A stretch of 7,536 nt of DNA from Armatimonadota bacterium (GTDB lineage Bacteria > Armatimonadota > Zipacnadia > Zipacnadales > UBA11051), in NCBI GenBank assembly GCA_003542955.1, contig DPJP01000388.1:6149-13684 (forward strand), in the 5' to 3' direction. This document shows positions 1 through 5,533 of the stretch, one piece after another. Position numbers and translations under genes: made by a program. The notes beneath the pieces were generated by a model. It did no database searches, was not told the origin of the DNA, and saw nothing but the letters and a program-made list of their open reading frames with translations. The stretch's first letter is position 1. Each line of letters opens with the position of its first letter.

Positions 1-233
1 AGGTCCGCCCCACGGACGATGAAACCCCGATCTGCCATCTCCGAGCCCACCTTGCCGGTGCCACAGGCGAGGTCGAGGACGAAGGCGGGGTGTGCCTCCC
101 AGCGACGCAGTATAGACTCGATGTAGTCTACCCAGCGGTTATAGGGCACCGTGCGCATGAGTATGTCGTAGTATTCGGCCACGTCATCAAACTCGCCGTG
201 GCCGGGTCTGGCATGGTCGGTCTGTGACGCCAT
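1..233 (-). CDS. class I SAM-dependent methyltransferase, N-terminal part (cut by window edge)
   Basis: Only the first 77 residues are in the window; the gene continues past its left edge. Residues 15-34 carry an FDDVAEYYDILM segment followed by VPYNRW, a style seen at the start of small class I methyltransferases of the YqeM type. Residues 52-63 are VLDLACGTGKVG, the glycine-rich motif I that binds S-adenosylmethionine. The VRGAD at 73-77 fits the acidic end of strand beta-2, which contacts the ribose. The ATG at 233 is chosen because no in-frame start lies within the codons checked upstream and the protein begins sensibly from there. A GGAGG lies upstream at 247-251, but its 13-nt spacing is long. 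The gene follows the TIM-barrel gene after 71 nt on the same strand. The substrate cannot be told from this fragment; the methyltransferase assignment itself is strong. Confidence 0.85.
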   Translation of the reverse strand, partial: MASQTDHARPGHGEFDDVAEYYDILMRTVPYNRWVDYIESILRRWEAHPAFVLDLACGTGKVGSEMADRGFIVRGAD

Positions 234-304
234 CGCCGTCGCGTCGCCTCCGTCTGTTCCGTGGCCGGGTCGTCACTCGAGCGGCGGACGCGCCCGGCAA
301 CGGC

Positions 305-2467
305 TCAGCCCCCGAGTTGGACGTACTTCATCACAGTCTGCTGCCGGGGCAGCTCTTTTCGGAATGTCTCGCCGTACTCGCCCGCCGGCCATGTGACCCG
401 CACCGCCACCATGAACCTGTTGCCGCGCTTCGGCATGGGGCCGCTGATGCGGCCGTTGACCTCGACGACGAGCGTATCTCTGGGCGCCAGCGTCCTGGTG
501 GGCTGCTCACCGACGGGCTCGATGCCGGGCATGTCCATCAGGCGGAGGCCGATGCCGTCTATGCGCTTGTCGGAGAGGTTCTTGATCGACACGGTGGCGG
601 TGAACGCCGATCCTTCGGTGCGTGTGAGCTTGTCCATGGCGACGACGAGTGGGTAGACTCTCCAGTTGTTGCGCACCTGGGTGAACGACGCCGCCGCGGC
701 GGTTGCCCACTCTTTGCCCGGGTAGGGTCCGCGGCTGCCTGACACGGCGCAGCGGCTGATATCGTGCATGAATGCGCCACGTGTCACGCCATCCCCGGGC
801 TCGAGTTCCCTGTGCCCAATCACGATGCGATCGGAGAACTCTTCGACGGCGGAGTGCTTGTCGCCGGCCGTGGGACCGATCATCTTCTGGTGCCAGACGA
901 AGTCGACCTGGTCGCCGGGCGCGATATTGACCTGATTGGCGTAGAGGTACTCGTTCCAGGCCTTGGTCACCGTATCAAACATCTGGCGCCCATTCACCTG
1001 GTAGAGCATCGGCGCCACGAACGTCAGGCCGGCGTCGGTGAACATGACTGGGTCCTGCCCGTGCTGCTTGCCGTGCTCCCAACTGAGCACGAAGATCCAG
1101 GTGGGCTTGGTCGGCTTCGCTTTCTGGAGGATGCTGCGCAGGCTCATCGCTCCGCGGTGCGCGCGCCACCAGTTCCAGGCATCGTAGAAATCGATGTTCT
1201 TCTGCCAGTCCTTGCCGGTGCACCTGGCGACATGCCTCATGCGTGCCTTATCACTCATGTTTGCCCAGTCGTCAGGGAGCGAGACCGGCATCTCACTGGT
1301 GAACCGGTCGGTCATCTCGTAGCCACCGGTCGGAGAGTCGGTACGGAAGTAATCGAAGCCGATGAAGTCGACGTCCGGGATGGCGTTCATGTCGGCCACG
1401 AACTTGGCGAGATGGTCGACGCGACGCTCATCCAGCAGCGAGATGAAATTCCTCTCTGACACCACGCCGGTGCCGACACTGATGTCACGGGTAAACTCGT
1501 AGGGCGGCTTGCCCTTGTTGAATGCGAAGTTGGGCCTGCTCTTCTCCGGCTTCGGGTAGGTCGAGTACGCAACGGCCCATGCGCCGAACTTGATTCCACG
1601 GCGGTGTGCCTCAGCCGCTAACTTGGGGACGACCTCGAGGTTTGTGCTGTGGAACGGTTGCTCGAAGCTCATGACTGTGCCGTGGGGCTGGGTGACGGCG
1701 GCGCGGAACCAGAAGGTGTCGGCGCCGACGTACTCGCACCAATCGAGCATGGTGCGCCAGTCGCCGCTCTTGCCGTCGGGGCTGGGAATGCTGCCGGCCA
1801 TGTAGTCGCCCTCCCAGGTCGCGATGCAGGTTCCGGGTGGGAGGCCCTCCGGCAGCGGCACGGCGGCGATCTCGAAGCGCGCTCTGGCGACACACCATGC
1901 CTTGCCGCCAATCTTGGTCGCCTGGTCAGATCCCTCCGGCGCCTGATTCTCGTCCGGGTGCCACCCCCACTGCTCGGGGTTCGGGATCTCGACGGTGGCT
2001 TCGGCGATGTACTCGCCGGGCTGAGCGTTCCAGGGCACCGGCCAGTAGGCTGCATACTCGCCGCCGCCGGCGGTGCGCTTCAGGCGAAGCTTGGTAACCC
2101 TGCCGATGGTGGTAACGGGCGCCCCGTCATGGTAGACCGTCACCACGGGGGCGGCTTCGGCGGCCGCCGGCGCACCGTTGGGGTCTACCAGCGTTGCCGT
2201 GATTCTGATGAGCGAGTAGCGGTAGTAGGTTGGTTCCTCAGTGGCAATCCCGAGGGGGAACGTGGCTTCCGGCCCCTTCTTTCGGGCCTTTCCGCCAAGA
2301 GCGCCAAGCCACGTGCCGACCGGCCCGCGGAAGGCCACAAGCCCGATGATGAGCGAGAGCAGCACAACCAGGCAGCAGCAGCAGGTCGAGCGCTGCTGCG
2401 TCTGCCGCTTGCGCCGGACACTCGTCGGCGAGTGGCTGTTGATTATCCGCACCGGCTCTTGACGCAT
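305..2467 (-). CDS. membrane-anchored protein with glycoside-hydrolase-like TIM barrel, family not assigned
   Basis: This 720-residue protein probably faces the outside of the cell. Residues 1-28 are polar and Arg/Lys-rich. Residues 29-46 form one hydrophobic segment that opens with four cysteines, so it looks like a signal anchor; there is no proper lipobox. A beta-rich domain follows (about 78-200), with GGGEYAAYW and PGEYIAEATVEI typical of Ig-like folds. Residues about 211-570 look like a TIM barrel: GIKFGAWAVAY (291-301), VDFIGFDYFRTD (366-377), a Trp-rich WNWWRAHR (431-438), WIFVLSWEHG (457-466) and FVAPMLYQVNGR (483-494). The pattern resembles the loosely defined GHL10/DUF187 and DUF4015 glycosidase-like groups, making D372 and E464 candidate catalytic acids by inference. 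Residues about 605-715 form a second beta domain (AFTATVSIKNLSDKR) like CARDB or Ig modules. The ATG at 2467 has no clear Shine-Dalgarno. A longer reading frame extends to 2749 but overlaps the deacetylase gene and is rejected. Polysaccharide hydrolysis is a guess; it could be a non-catalytic binding protein. Confidence 0.8.
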   Translation of the reverse strand: MRQEPVRIINSHSPTSVRRKRQTQQRSTCCCCLVVLLSLIIGLVAFRGPVGTWLGALGGKARKKGPEATFPLGIATEEPTYYRYSLIRITATLVDPNGAPAAAEAAPVVTVYHDGAPVTTIGRVTKLRLKRTAGGGEYAAYWPVPWNAQPGEYIAEATVEIPNPEQWGWHPDENQAPEGSDQATKIGGKAWCVARARFEIAAVPLPEGLPPGTCIATWEGDYMAGSIPSPDGKSGDWRTMLDWCEYVGADTFWFRAAVTQPHGTVMSFEQPFHSTNLEVVPKLAAEAHRRGIKFGAWAVAYSTYPKPEKSRPNFAFNKGKPPYEFTRDISVGTGVVSERNFISLLDERRVDHLAKFVADMNAIPDVDFIGFDYFRTDSPTGGYEMTDRFTSEMPVSLPDDWANMSDKARMRHVARCTGKDWQKNIDFYDAWNWWRAHRGAMSLRSILQKAKPTKPTWIFVLSWEHGKQHGQDPVMFTDAGLTFVAPMLYQVNGRQMFDTVTKAWNEYLYANQVNIAPGDQVDFVWHQKMIGPTAGDKHSAVEEFSDRIVIGHRELEPGDGVTRGAFMHDISRCAVSGSRGPYPGKEWATAAAASFTQVRNNWRVYPLVVAMDKLTRTEGSAFTATVSIKNLSDKRIDGIGLRLMDMPGIEPVGEQPTRTLAPRDTLVVEVNGRISGPMPKRGNRFMVAVRVTWPAGEYGETFRKELPRQQTVMKYVQLGG

Positions 2468-2531
2468 GGTGAGTGATTTAGCGGCGCTTTCTGCCTGGGA
2501 GTCTGACCGCCGTGGCTCAGTGCCGCGATTG

Positions 2532-3626
2532 CTACGGGCGGTAGAAGACGACCCACGACGTTTCGCGCAGAACCTCGCCCGGGCTCTGCACCCGGATGTT
2601 ATTCGCGCCCTCATTGAGCGTGGTACTGATGACGACCTGACCGGTTGCCTCGTCGTGGCGGATGTCGGCGGACTGCCGTGCCGGTTTCTCCGCCAGGACC
2701 AGCGCGGCGGGGTCCACGGTCTCATCCGACAGCGTGCCCCGGTACTCAATCCGCGCCGACCGGGCGACCTGCCCGATCAGCGGCGATATGTCGTCGATGT
2801 GGAGCGGCTCCTGGTGCAGCCAGTTCCGGAATGTGTTCAGTGAGTTGCCCTTCACGACCATGTCTCTAGGCAACCGCCAGCGGTAGGCGCGCTCGTCGGC
2901 GACGCCCCGGTCTATCGAGAACGCAAGCCGGTAGCCGGCATCCTGCGCCATCGCCATGACGGTCTCGTCGTATGTCCCGTGCGGATAGGCCAGCGCGATG
3001 ACCGGCTTGCCCGTGCCCTGCTCGATGGCTTGCTTCGAGTCGACGAGTTCTGAGCGGATGCGGGCCTGGTGGGCCTCGAGAGACTCGCCGGGGTCCGGCT
3101 TCGGCAGGTTGGGATGGTTGATGGAGTGGGAGCCGATCTCATGTCCGCGGTCGGCCAACTCCGCCAGTTGCTCGTAAGTCATGTGGTTCCTGGTGCCGAC
3201 TGACCCGGTCATTGGGAAGAAGGTGACCTTGAACCCGAACTGATCGAGGATGGGGGCAGCCACCTCGTAGTTGCTCACCCAGCCGTCATCGAACGTGATA
3301 ACGACGGGCTTCTCGGGCAGTTCCAGGGTCCCGTCAAGGTAATCGGCGAGTTGTGTGCAGGTGATCGGCGTGTAGCCCTCCTCGGCCAGCACCCCCATCT
3401 GCGCTTTGAAGTCCGCCGTCGGCACGGAGTAGGAACTCGACGGGTTGGCGATGATCGAGTGGTAACAGAGGATGGGAATAGTGCGGTGCGCCGGCGGAGA
3501 GGCGAGCACCGTCGTGGTGGCCGGATTTGGCTCAGCCCCGCCGTCACGTCCACGCCGTGCGTGCAGTGTCAGCGCCAGCATGATGGCGCTGACCAGGGCC
3601 ACAATCGGCAATACGCGTCTGAGCAT
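2532..3626 (-). CDS. membrane-anchored CE4 (NodB-homology) polysaccharide deacetylase
   Basis: The 364-residue protein should remove N-acetyl (or O-acetyl) groups from a surface glycan, using a metal-dependent CE4 fold. Residues 5-21 are hydrophobic after MLRR, giving a signal peptide or membrane anchor. PILCYHSI (51-58) is the usual opening strand of this family. Motif 1 is TFDDGW (111-116), with D113 the expected base and D114 a metal ligand. Motif 2 is HSINH (167-171), with H167 and H171 the other metal ligands. AYPHGTYD (213-220) is the third motif, in the form common in exopolysaccharide deacetylases such as IcaB/PgaB. All key residues are intact. Beyond about residue 262 there is an additional roughly 100-residue beta-rich tail with no recognised motif. 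I prefer the ATG at 3626 over a GTG at 3632, because the GGAG at 3632-3635 sits 5 nt before the ATG. It lies 33 nt after the aminotransferase and 64 nt before the TIM-barrel gene, probably in one transcript. The exact glycan is unknown. Confidence 0.9.
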   Translation of the reverse strand: MLRRVLPIVALVSAIMLALTLHARRGRDGGAEPNPATTTVLASPPAHRTIPILCYHSIIANPSSSYSVPTADFKAQMGVLAEEGYTPITCTQLADYLDGTLELPEKPVVITFDDGWVSNYEVAAPILDQFGFKVTFFPMTGSVGTRNHMTYEQLAELADRGHEIGSHSINHPNLPKPDPGESLEAHQARIRSELVDSKQAIEQGTGKPVIALAYPHGTYDETVMAMAQDAGYRLAFSIDRGVADERAYRWRLPRDMVVKGNSLNTFRNWLHQEPLHIDDISPLIGQVARSARIEYRGTLSDETVDPAALVLAEKPARQSADIRHDEATGQVVISTTLNEGANNIRVQSPGEVLRETSWVVFYRP

Positions 3627-3631
3627 GGTCA

Positions 3632-3635
3632 CTCC
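3632..3635 (-). promoter_or_regulatory. ribosome binding site of the deacetylase gene
   Basis: On the minus strand this reads GGAG, 5 nt before the ATG at 3626. It decides between that ATG and the in-frame GTG at 3632, which would itself overlap the Shine-Dalgarno. Confidence 0.6.
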
Positions 3636-3659
3636 GGTGTGCGGGAATAGTCCGTCTGC

Positions 3660-4910
3660 CTAGAGCCCCAGCATCTCGACGGTATCGGCGGATGCCTGCC
3701 GCATCACACCGATGACCCTGTCAATCTCCTCACTCGTGATGACGGCCGGCGGCTCGAAGCGGACGACCCTCGGCTGGTTGAGAGCAAAGGCGGTCAGAAT
3801 CCGCTCACCCACCAGTCCCGCGATGACGAGATTGGCAATGTCGGGGTCGACGAACTCGACGCCGACCAGCAGGCCGCGGCCGCGTACATCTGCGATGACA
3901 TTGCCGAATTCATCGGCCACCTGCCGCATTCCTGCCAGCAGTCGCGCCCCGCGCTCGGCACACAGACCCGCGATGTTCTCTTCGGTGACGACGTCAAGGG
4001 CCACGGAGGCGGCCCGGCAGGCCATCGGATTCCCACCGAAGGTGGAGGTATGGACATACGGATTCTGGTCGAAAATGTCCCAGACGGCCTCTGTCGCCAC
4101 GAACGCGCCGATCGGCATGGCGCCGCCGCCGAGCGCCTTGCCCAGGGCGATGATGTCCGGGCTGACGCCATCGTGGTCGCAGGCCCACATCCTGCCGGTG
4201 CGCCCGAGGCCCGTCTGCACCTCGTCAAGGATGAGTAACGCTCCGCGGGCATCGCATATCTCCCGGGCAGTGGCCAGGTAACCGTCCGGGGGGACAATGA
4301 TACCGTTCTCGCACTGGATCGGCTCCAGCAGGACGGCAGCCGTGTCGTTGCCCACGGCGGTCGCCAGCGCATCGGCGTCACCGAACGGGACGTGGGTGAA
4401 GCCCTGCAGGAGCGGCTCGAAATCGGCCTTGTAGACATCCCTGCCGGAGGCCGACAACGCGCCGAAGGTCTTGCCGTGGAAGCCACCCTCGGCACAGACG
4501 AAGCCGGGCCGCCTGGTGTGGCTGCGGGCGGCCTTCAGCGCTCCCTCGATGGCCTCCGCGCCGCTGTTGCAGAAGAAGACGAACTCACACGCGCCGGGGG
4601 CGATCCCGGCCACCTTCTCGGCCGCCTCGGCCATCACCGGGTCCAGCAGTATGTGGCTCGACAGCGGCATCAGGTCGAGTTGCTGCTTGAGCGCGGCGAT
4701 GACCTTCGGGTGACGATGGCCGATGGTGAAGACACCCGGCCCGCCGAGGCAGTCGAGGTAGGCTTCACCCTCGGGGCCATAGACGTAGGCTCCCTCGGCG
4801 CTGTGCTCGGCCACCTCGAGGCCCATGAACTTGGTGAGCGTGGCGACGCCGGGGTTTATGTGTCGGTTGTAGCGCGCGAATGTCTGCTCGAAGATTGCTG
4901 CGGAGTCCAC
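3660..4910 (-). CDS. class III PLP-dependent aminotransferase, putrescine aminotransferase-like
   Basis: This 416-residue fold-type I, pyridoxal-phosphate enzyme probably moves the terminal amino group of a diamine or omega-amino acid to a 2-oxo acid in the cytoplasm. Visible landmarks: CLGGPGVFTIGHRHP (54-68), FFCNSGAEA (112-120, cofactor phosphate site), GFHGKT (143-148), LDEVQTG (228-234, D229 bonding the pyridine nitrogen), ALGKALGGG (255-263, K258 the Schiff-base lysine) and TSTFGGNP (288-295). CLGG followed by GHR, FFCNSG, HVPFGD and MPIGA recalls E. coli PatA (YgjG). This protein is about 40 residues shorter than PatA, mostly at the N terminus. Acetylornithine or 4-aminobutyrate aminotransferase activity cannot be excluded. 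An oddity is EPIQCENG at 196-203, where class III enzymes normally have EPIQGEGG. The start is GTG at 4910, the most upstream start in frame, with AGGAG 10 nt before it. It is the first gene after the non-coding stretch and probably heads the unit with the deacetylase. No link between its substrate and the polysaccharide genes is evident. Confidence 0.9.
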   Translation of the reverse strand: MDSAAIFEQTFARYNRHINPGVATLTKFMGLEVAEHSAEGAYVYGPEGEAYLDCLGGPGVFTIGHRHPKVIAALKQQLDLMPLSSHILLDPVMAEAAEKVAGIAPGACEFVFFCNSGAEAIEGALKAARSHTRRPGFVCAEGGFHGKTFGALSASGRDVYKADFEPLLQGFTHVPFGDADALATAVGNDTAAVLLEPIQCENGIIVPPDGYLATAREICDARGALLILDEVQTGLGRTGRMWACDHDGVSPDIIALGKALGGGAMPIGAFVATEAVWDIFDQNPYVHTSTFGGNPMACRAASVALDVVTEENIAGLCAERGARLLAGMRQVADEFGNVIADVRGRGLLVGVEFVDPDIANLVIAGLVGERILTAFALNQPRVVRFEPPAVITSEEIDRVIGVMRQASADTVEMLGL

Positions 4911-4920
4911 AGGCGGTCAT

Positions 4921-4925
4921 CTCCT
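4921..4925 (-). promoter_or_regulatory. ribosome binding site of the aminotransferase gene
   Basis: Minus strand AGGAG, 10 nt before the GTG at 4910. An ATG at 4920 directly abuts this site and is out of frame with the enzyme, which supports the GTG start. Confidence 0.6.
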
Positions 4926-4936
4926 GTGTGCGTGAT

Positions 4937-4958
4937 CGGAGGCGAGGACTGCCCTCCG
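4937..4958 (-). other. small inverted repeat in the aminotransferase leader
   Basis: CGGAGG (4937-4942) and CCTCCG (4953-4958) can form a 6-bp stem with a 10-nt loop. It sits between the terminator-like hairpin and the ribosome binding site of the aminotransferase. One arm contains GGAGG, but it lies 27 nt or more from the start codon, so it is not the working Shine-Dalgarno. Function unknown. Confidence 0.35.
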
Positions 4959-4968
4959 GCAAGTGCAC

Positions 4969-5000
4969 AAAAGCCGCCCCCAACAACGAGCGGGAGCGGC
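4969..5000 (-). terminator. probable intrinsic terminator between tRNA-Pro and the aminotransferase
   Basis: Read on the minus strand, GCCGC-CCC pairs with GGG-GCGGC (4992-5000 with 4973-4980), giving an 8-bp GC-rich stem with one bulged base (4995) and an 11-nt loop. TTTT (4972-4969) follows directly, then GTGC. This is the form of a rho-independent terminator, although the T run is short. It lies about 100 nt past the tRNA 3' end and 58 nt before the aminotransferase start, so it could end the HU-tRNA transcript or act inside a leader. Confidence 0.55.
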
Positions 5001-5005
5001 CGTGG

Positions 5006-5082
5006 TGGGGTGTTTTCCCGACACAGACCCATTCATGCCCCTCCGCGCGCGAGAGGCACACTGCCTGCTGGCGACGGAGGGG
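5006..5082 (-). other. two further hairpins in the tRNA-aminotransferase spacer
   Basis: Two structures precede the terminator-like hairpin. The first has a perfect 8-bp outer stem (5075-5082 with 5038-5045) and an inner 5-bp hairpin, AGGCA (5054-5058) with TGCCT (5062-5066), around a 3-nt loop. The second pairs 5028-5031 with 5006-5009 and 5021-5024 with 5010-5013, with a 3-nt bulge and a 7-nt loop. Neither is followed by a T run on the minus strand. They could be trailer structure of the tRNA precursor, or the sensing part of an RNA leader. I do not recognise a known riboswitch or T-box consensus. Confidence 0.35.
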
Positions 5083-5100
5083 TCTAGCCGACCTGATGAA

Positions 5101-5178
5101 TGGTCGGGGCGGCCGGATTCGAACCGGCGACCTTTGGTCCCCCAGACCAACGCGCTAACCAAACTGCGCCACGCCCCG
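5101..5178 (-). tRNA. tRNA-Pro, anticodon GGG, with encoded CCA
   Basis: A complete cloverleaf reads on the minus strand: 7-bp acceptor stem CGGGGCG/CGCCCCG, TG at 8-9, D stem GCGC/GCGC with TTTGG in the loop, anticodon stem TTGGT/ACCAA, loop CTGGGGG, variable loop AGGTC, T stem GCCGG/CCGGC with TTCGAAT loop, discriminator A and genomic CCA. All stems pair perfectly. The anticodon GGG is at 5141-5143 and reads the proline codons CCC and CCU. The C1-G72 pair and A73 fit bacterial tRNA-Pro. The gene starts 13 nt after the HU-like stop codon, so it is probably processed from a shared transcript. The opposite strand of this gene gives a false open frame containing GAAGFEPATFGPP, a familiar annotation artefact. 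Confidence 0.97.
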
Positions 5179-5191
5179 ACCCAAATCTGTG

Positions 5192-5476
5192 CTACTTCAC
5201 TGCGTCCTTGAGCGCCTTACCTGCCTTGAAAGCGGGAACCTTGGCCTCCGGGATGGTGATCGTCGCGCCGGTCTGCAGGTTCATGCCCTTGCGTTCCTTG
5301 CGCACGCGTGTCTCGAAGGTGCCGAAACCCGTCAGTTGCACCCGCTCGGAGCGCTGCAGCGCCTCGGTGATCGCTTCCAGGGTCGCCTCGAGCACGTCTC
5401 CGGCATCCTTCTTGGTCATCCCTGTCTTCTCTGCAACCACATCGACAATGTCCGCTTTCCCGGCTGTAACCGCCAT
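5192..5476 (-). CDS. DNABII histone-like DNA-binding protein, HU type
   Basis: This 94-residue protein has the normal length of HU, a dimeric protein that bends and compacts DNA in the nucleoid. The N-terminal helices (residues 6-40, with KADIVDVVAEKTGM and KKDAGDVLEATLEAI) are typical. GFGTFETR (50-57) is the family signature, and IPEAKVPAFKAGKALKDAV (75-93) is the conserved C-terminal strand and helix. The beta-arm tip is unusual: where most HU/IHF proteins have RNP, this one has M65-N66-L67, so the intercalating proline is missing. The start is ATG at 5476, 5 nt after a strong GGAGGT; a longer frame to 5512 has no such signal and adds 12 unrelated residues. It follows gpsA after 57 nt, an arrangement similar to gpsA/hbs regions of Firmicutes. 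HU and IHF cannot be fully separated by eye, but the C-terminal half favours HU. Confidence 0.95.
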   Translation of the reverse strand: MAVTAGKADIVDVVAEKTGMTKKDAGDVLEATLEAITEALQRSERVQLTGFGTFETRVRKERKGMNLQTGATITIPEAKVPAFKAGKALKDAVK

Positions 5477-5481
5477 GGTGC

Positions 5482-5487
5482 ACCTCC
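5482..5487 (-). promoter_or_regulatory. strong ribosome binding site of the HU-like gene
   Basis: GGAGGT on the minus strand, inside a longer GGGAGGT, 5 nt before the ATG at 5476. It is among the best Shine-Dalgarno matches in the window, in keeping with a highly made protein, and fixes the start. Confidence 0.75.
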
Positions 5488-5533
5488 CAGGTGATCTTCC
5501 GACACGCCTCATTGCGGTCTGCGCCTCATCGCT

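Noticed and set aside
264..298. Inverted repeat GCCGGG/CCCGGC between the TIM-barrel gene and the methyltransferase
   Set aside because: Only 6 bp with a 23-nt loop and no T run on either side, so not a credible terminator; likely chance in GC-rich DNA.
764..1459. Plus-strand open frame of 231 codons
   Set aside because: Antisense shadow of the TIM-barrel gene; Asp/Val/Leu/Gly-rich composition as expected from the opposite strand.
1649..2476. Plus-strand open frame of 275 codons
   Set aside because: Antisense shadow of the TIM-barrel gene in GC-rich DNA; no recognisable domain.
2468..2749. 94-codon N-terminal extension of the TIM-barrel reading frame
   Set aside because: It overlaps the deacetylase coding sequence out of frame, is Arg/Ser-rich low-quality sequence, and would place the membrane segment in mid-protein.
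4392..5087. Plus-strand open frame of 231 codons
   Set aside because: Mostly antisense to the aminotransferase and then running through the hairpin spacer; no motif or ribosome binding site.
4911..5100. T-box leader regulated by a tRNA
   Set aside because: The presence of a tRNA next to hairpins suggested it, but no conserved T-box antiterminator sequence is visible and the downstream gene is not an amino-acid biosynthesis or synthetase gene.
5477..5533. Promoter for the HU-like gene
   Set aside because: No acceptable -35/-10 pair could be found by eye; expression may come from upstream.
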